From positions 2,728,001-2,792,000 of the forward strand of contig NC_089429.1 in assembly GCF_026210795.1 (NCBI RefSeq): a DNA stretch of 64,000 bases. Reading direction: 5' to 3'. A program made the translations under genes and the position numbers. Position 1 is the stretch's first letter. Each line of letters opens with the position of its first letter. Shown piece by piece: positions 59,726 to 64,000 of the stretch. The DNA comes from Rhizophagus irregularis. Lineage: Eukaryota; Glomeromycota; Glomeromycetes; Glomerales; Glomeraceae. The notes under the pieces were generated by a model. That model saw only the letters and a program-made list of their open reading frames with translations. It had not been told where the DNA came from and did no database searches.

Positions 59726-60689
59726 TATAACAACAATTAGTAAATTAGTAAAAGTAATTTTTACTTTTAGCAATGACAGTACGATATATTAGCTAATATT
59801 TTAGGAGGTATAATGATAATTTTAATTATTCGTAGATAAAGTAAAAAAATTGACTATGCTGATTTTAAATAAGGGCAATTTTAACAAATAAGGGAAGGTT
59901 TTCACTTTGACAATCTCAATTTAGTGTAGCGAGAGGTCCCTGACAATAGGAGAAATAATGGTAAGACAACAGTAAAACAAAAATTTTAAAAACATTGATG
60001 AAACTTACCGAAAGTTCATCATTCCAAAAATATGTTTTTCTTTCATATTTACCTAAAGTCCATTCCAAAGTCCAGATGTTCTGATTCTAAAAACGAAAAA
60101 ACGTTAGTTATAATATTTTTAATATAAATACATTTACACCTAATTACCTGAAAGGCCGTTCCAAATGGTTTTTTCTTTCAAGTATCTATATAGAAGGAAG
60201 ACATAAAATAGAGTAATAGATTGATTAATATACGTGAAGTATGAGTCTTCAGAAATAAAAATCAGCAAAAACAATGTGTATAAATAAGATAGAACAAGTA
60301 TCGATATGCGCCCAGTCTTAAGCCGCAGGATCCTCTTCAAGAAAATTTTATTTTCTAGAAGAAGAAACCTGAGTCTTGGACGATACCAATCCTATGTATG
60401 CGCTTAGTTTTAAGCTGCATGATTCTCCTTAAGAGAAGAAACCGAAAATAACTTAACAATTAATAAATTAAAATTTAACTATGGGCATAATACTGGTGTA
60501 ATGATGAAAAGATTGATGACATAGTAAATCATGTAAAATTTCTTTTTAGGTCATATTAACGAGGATTTTTTTTCCTTTTTTATGTATTCAACCGCAATAT
60601 GGAGAATCGTGTGAAATTTCTTAATGAACTGCAAATGCTTTTAACTCTCTTTTTTCCTTTTTTTCAACATCCAATTTTATATCGTAAAC
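59726..60689. other. Intergenic stretch
   Basis: No gene is supported. The phrases GCGCCCAGTCTTAAGCCGCA (about 60308) and GCGCTTAGTTTTAAGCTGCA (about 60399) are a diverged direct repeat of about 90 bp period. Confidence 0.45.
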
Positions 60690-61919
60690 ATGGATATCTT
60701 GCCAGAAATCGACTTAAGTGAGAACAGAATTACGAATAATACAATTGACAAACTAATCGAAACGCTTAAAACTACCAAGTTCAAGGTTAACCTTATTATA
60801 CAAATTAAGATATATTTTAAATATAAATCTAAAGTTTTTATTTGAATTAGAAATTGAACTCGAGAGTGTCTTCACTAAAAATAACAAACAAGAAACCTTT
60901 GAAATTTTGAGAAAAATATGCGAAGTAATTAAAGAAAGCACAAATTTGGAAGAACTGATAATTAGTAAAAATGCACTAGGAAAAAGCGGTGCAAAGGCGT
61001 TAAAAGTTTTTTTAACTAATAATGTTAATTTAAAGCACTTGATAATCGACGACGCGGGGGTTAGGCGAAGGAGGTACAGTTATATTAGAATCGTTATTGA
61101 ATTCGAGAAGGAAAACTTCTTATTTAGAAACATTTTCAATAAAAGAAAATGTTTTAGGAAAACAGTGTTCCAAACTGCTTTCTATGGTTCTACATAAACA
61201 TAAAATTACACTAACAAAAGTAATTTTGTCTCGAAACAGCTTTTATAACTCAGATCTTTGTCGAATAATAGAGTCTTTAAGTTTGTGTAAGAAGTTACAA
61301 ATTATTAATCTCGAAGATAATTTTTTCACTAAAAAAACATCGAAAATGCTTAGTCGATCTTTGGCTAACTGGCCGGATTTAAAACAACTAATAATTAATG
61401 ATTGTTTGATATGTAAAAAAGGTGTTATATATATTTTAGAGGCATTATTAAAGGGTACCAATAAAAATATTGAATATCTGGGGTTTCAATATTGTAGTAT
61501 TGATGAGAATGGGTTCTATACTTTGGCAAGTATAATTAAAAAAAGTCTAATGTTAAAAGTGGTGGAAATCAATGGGAATTATTCGATTAAAAAAAAATGT
61601 ATGTCAAAGCTAAATTTGGTCTCTAAAAAAAATGGAACCTTGATAAATGGATTTGATGATTTAATTAACGAAGATGATGAGGGAGAAGAAAAGGAGGGAA
61701 AGGAAAAGGAGGGAAAGGAAAAGGAACTGGACGATAATGAGGTAGAGGAAATTCATAATGACATGAAAGGGAAAGGTCGATGATGGAAAGGAGGGAAAGG
61801 AGGAGGAGGGGCTGGACGTAGAGGAAGAGGAAGGAGACTATGATGAAAAGGAGGGAAAGGAGGAGGAGGGGTTGGACGTAGAGGAAGAGGAAGGAGGCCA
61901 TGATAGAAAGGAGGAGTGA
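60690..61919 (+). pseudogene. Broken, divergent RanGAP (Rna1)-like gene
   Basis: RanGAP stimulates GTP hydrolysis by Ran for nuclear transport. The leucine-rich repeats are recognisable: DLSENRITNNTIDKLIETL, NLEELIISKNALGKSGAKAL, LQIINLEDNFFTKKTSKML and LKVVEINGN, followed by an acidic tail (EDDEGEEKEGKEKEGKEKE), as in yeast Rna1. The frame changes in a run of five G at 61056-61060 and again near 61778, after which the acidic tail continues in another frame to 61919. An intron after TTKFK (60786-60850) does not join in phase. The loop equivalent to HNNGLGP of fission yeast Rna1 reads IDDAGLGE, and the FTGR site reads FTKN, so residues used for catalysis appear lost. Shorter than the family at the N-terminus. 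Confidence 0.7.
61790..61915. repeat. Purine-rich tandem repeat in the acidic tail
   Basis: Two near-identical units of about 62 bp (GATGAAAAGGAGGGAAAGGA ... GTAGAGGAAGAGGAAGGAG) lie in tandem and encode GluLys-rich sequence in the shifted frame. Expansion here may explain the second frame change of the RanGAP-like gene. Confidence 0.75.
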
Positions 61920-62182
61920 CTGATGATGAAATCATGAGTTTTATAATAATAATAAGATAGTGCCGTAGTACAGTTGCGATTTTATCGTAAAATTAAAATA
62001 TTTTGTATATATTGTGCCAGCTGGCAACTTAATAAACATCCCATGACTTTAAATTTTAGCTGAAAAGTTAATTGAACGAATAATTTACTTACATTAATTA
62101 TTCTACGTAAAAATCATTCATAATTTTTTATTTATTTTTTTTTTACATTTTATAATATAAAATTATAAATTCAGTCTAATGT

Positions 62183-63185
62183 GATAAATCGGATACTATT
62201 ATTAACCAAATTCATTGCTACACTTTTAACTCCAGTTTTTTTCAATTTGCCCAAAGAATAGAATAATGAATCTATAATAGGATCTCCAATATTACTAATA
62301 GCCAATAAACTTTCTTTGTCTAAAGAAAAAAATATATATATATTACTTCAGATTCAAGTTCACAAGTTTTGCTTTCTGTTAATTATACAATACCCGGTTT
62401 AGTCACTTTTTTACATATCGAAGTATTGCCTAATATAATTTAAAATACCAAAAAGTAAATATTACTTTTGTTAATCAACAAAGTAGAAAAAAAATACGAA
62501 ATTTTACCGATTTTCACTCTTTTTTTATCATTTTTTAGGGTTGAGCCTTATATAGAAACAATAAACATAAATTTAGTATTATTGTTTGTTCTAATTATTA
62601 AGATTATAAGACATAATTTGAAACGTACAAAAATCTTCGTTAGTATTATTGGTATCCGATATTTCTAATATTTCTACTTGATCATCTATAAATAAGTAAA
62701 GAAGAATTTTACTTTTTGTAAACAACAAAAGAAATGATGAAAAAGAACTACCATCACTTTCCCTAACATGTTTTTTGTTTGAATTTCCTTCGATATCTCG
62801 CGATGCTTATAATATAAATATGAAAATTGGATTAATAACTTTATAATAATTATACATAACAAAATCTCAATATTACTGCTATACCGTGTTCGCCTATATA
62901 TTAAATATAAAATCATAGTAATTTAAAACTAACCTTCAGAAAGACTTTACCAACCGTGCTATTAAGATTAGAAAGATCGATATTTTTAAAGATAATCCAG
63001 AACCATTTGTCCTAATAATTCCTCCTAGTATTACTGGTGGTGATGGTCCTCCTGGTTCTCCCGGTGGCATTGTTTCTGAAACTTTTAGTAATAATGCACT
63101 AATAAAAAACAAAATAAAAATAATGAAAATAATGAACTCTAACTTGGCATCGAAATCTATAATTATGAAATATTGATTCAAAAAA
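62183..63185 (-). pseudogene. Partial inverted copy of the 57 kb gene, with one block flipped
   Basis: The minus strand repeats the exons and introns of the gene at 56986-59025 from about 57150 to 58025. Inverted matches include the last-exon start (SLLAISNIGDPIIDSLFYSL), the AAACCGGGTATTGTATAATT phrase and the intron GCGAACACGGTAT. The block at about 62937-63150, corresponding to the exon PLVLIISPSV, lies in the opposite orientation to its flanks. The copy ends soon after NNSIRF, so the large C-terminal exon is missing. It cannot encode the full protein. Confidence 0.65.
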
Positions 63186-64000
63186 ATTGATATAAAATTC
63201 GATTTATATTGCCACACATTTTATTTTTTGTTTTTTTTTGTTCTCATTTTTTACCTGCACAATTCTTGCATTTGTCTTTAGTTTTTGACATCTTTTTTCA
63301 AAAAATAATTCGTGTCTTTTAAAGAAAGAAAGAAATTTAGTTTATAAAATTAAATAATCTAATTACGTTATTTTATTTAATTTTTTGCCGATCGAAATAT
63401 TCATGTACTCGATCAGAATATTTTAAGGACACATCATCACATACCAGGTCATTTGTGAAACCGATACGAATAGTATATAGTCCTTCCCGGAATATTTTAA
63501 AATATTACAATTCGAAACACTATTTTAAATATCCATTTGTACAATTTCAGTATATTTTAAGAATATTATATTAACATACCTAAATTACTGATAAATTACT
63601 TTTAAGGATATTTTCCATATCTAATCAGAATATTTTAAAATACCAGTCAATATTACATTTAAAAATTAAGTATATTTTTCGTATAATTTAAACTTATTTA
63701 TTATTATAGAACACTATTTTAAATATACTGTTCGTACAAATTTCAGTATATTTTAAGAATATTATTACTATATAAGGATATTTTAACCATAAAACTAGTA
63801 CAGTTTAAGGATGTAGACTTTTTATAGGGCTAATTGATATTTAGAAAAAGAAAAATTAAAGAAAGTATTATAAAATAATAAAATTAGCAACAAACAGATA
63901 TGTTAGTAGAAAATTCAGTATAAATTTGTGGAGCCAAAAACGTTAATTATTGAAATTAATAAAAAATTGGTAGTTTGTAAAAGTTAGTATACGAATTTGT
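63186..64000. other. AT-rich end of the window
   Basis: No gene. From about 63400 the sequence repeats ATTTTAAGAATATTA and CAGTATATTTTA motifs; two copies of a block (TTCAGTATATTTTAAGAATA) occur at about 63548 and 63743, spaced by about 195 bp. This may be a tandem repeat or an element cut by the window edge. Confidence 0.45.

Noticed and set aside
61665-61935. Pro/Leu-rich minus-strand frames opposite the RanGAP-like acidic tail
   Set aside because: They are antisense shadows of the GAGGAA-type tandem repeat.
1-64000. CRISPR array or bacterial operon
   Set aside because: The tandem repeats lack unique spacers of constant length, and the genes have spliceosomal introns; the window is eukaryotic.
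1-64000. tRNA, rRNA or LTR element
   Set aside because: No GGTTCRA-type B box in a cloverleaf context, no rRNA signature, and no paired long direct terminal repeats or gag/pol/integrase motifs were recognised by eye.

Overview
This is a very AT-rich eukaryotic window with short introns (about 60-120 bases, GT...AG), long A and T runs, sparse host genes and a dense load of small transposon relics. Gene content and style (divergent F-box and BTB proteins, asparagine-rich tails, a CE4 chitin deacetylase, SWIM- and Tnp2-type transposase remnants, many MITE-like elements) suggest a filamentous fungus, most likely an arbuscular mycorrhizal fungus of the Rhizophagus type. That assignment is inferred from gene style; no rRNA or tRNA marker was seen.

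Layout. 1-4.5 kb is a stack of non-autonomous DNA elements: a pogo-type end, a 265 bp hAT-like MITE, a 961 bp pogo-like element nested in another MITE, an 804 bp hAT-like element with a perfect 8 bp duplication and a 462 bp foldback. 5.9-11.8 kb is a compact host block: MCD4/PIG-N (GPI ethanolamine-phosphate transferase 1, minus), FMC1 (ATP synthase assembly, minus) and, divergent from it, an ICT1-like mitochondrial peptidyl-tRNA hydrolase (plus). 16.2-17.5 kb holds a GPI-anchored chitin deacetylase; 20.7-24.7 kb a BTB/T1 protein, an F-box protein and an alpha-arrestin-like protein with an Asn/Asp/Tyr tail; 26.9-28.6 kb a two-domain chromate-type transporter; 29.3-30.0 kb a five-exon Hsp20 with a heat-shock-element-like site upstream; 33.7-35.4 kb a cytochrome P450.

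From 35.5 kb on, transposon debris dominates: a possible SINE with a 14 bp duplication, a MULE-like MITE, a second inverted 961 bp pogo-like copy, a 189 bp satellite, a decayed DDE transposase broken by two MITEs, and a Tnp2 (CACTA/EnSpm) transposase at 48.4-52 kb. 54-56 kb has two small neighbouring genes with matching starts (basic N-terminus plus coiled coil). 57-63.2 kb carries an unrecognised multi-exon gene, a broken RanGAP-like gene, and a partial inverted copy of the unrecognised gene in which one exon-sized block is flipped back.

The most unusual signal is a module of about 105 bp built round an imperfect palindrome (core GATTCGTCTCA...AGACGAATC). It recurs about 16 times, inside four structurally different repeat families (pogo-like, hAT-like, foldback and a tandem satellite). 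Exon borders were read by eye; all similarity statements come from reading and motif memory, not from database searches.
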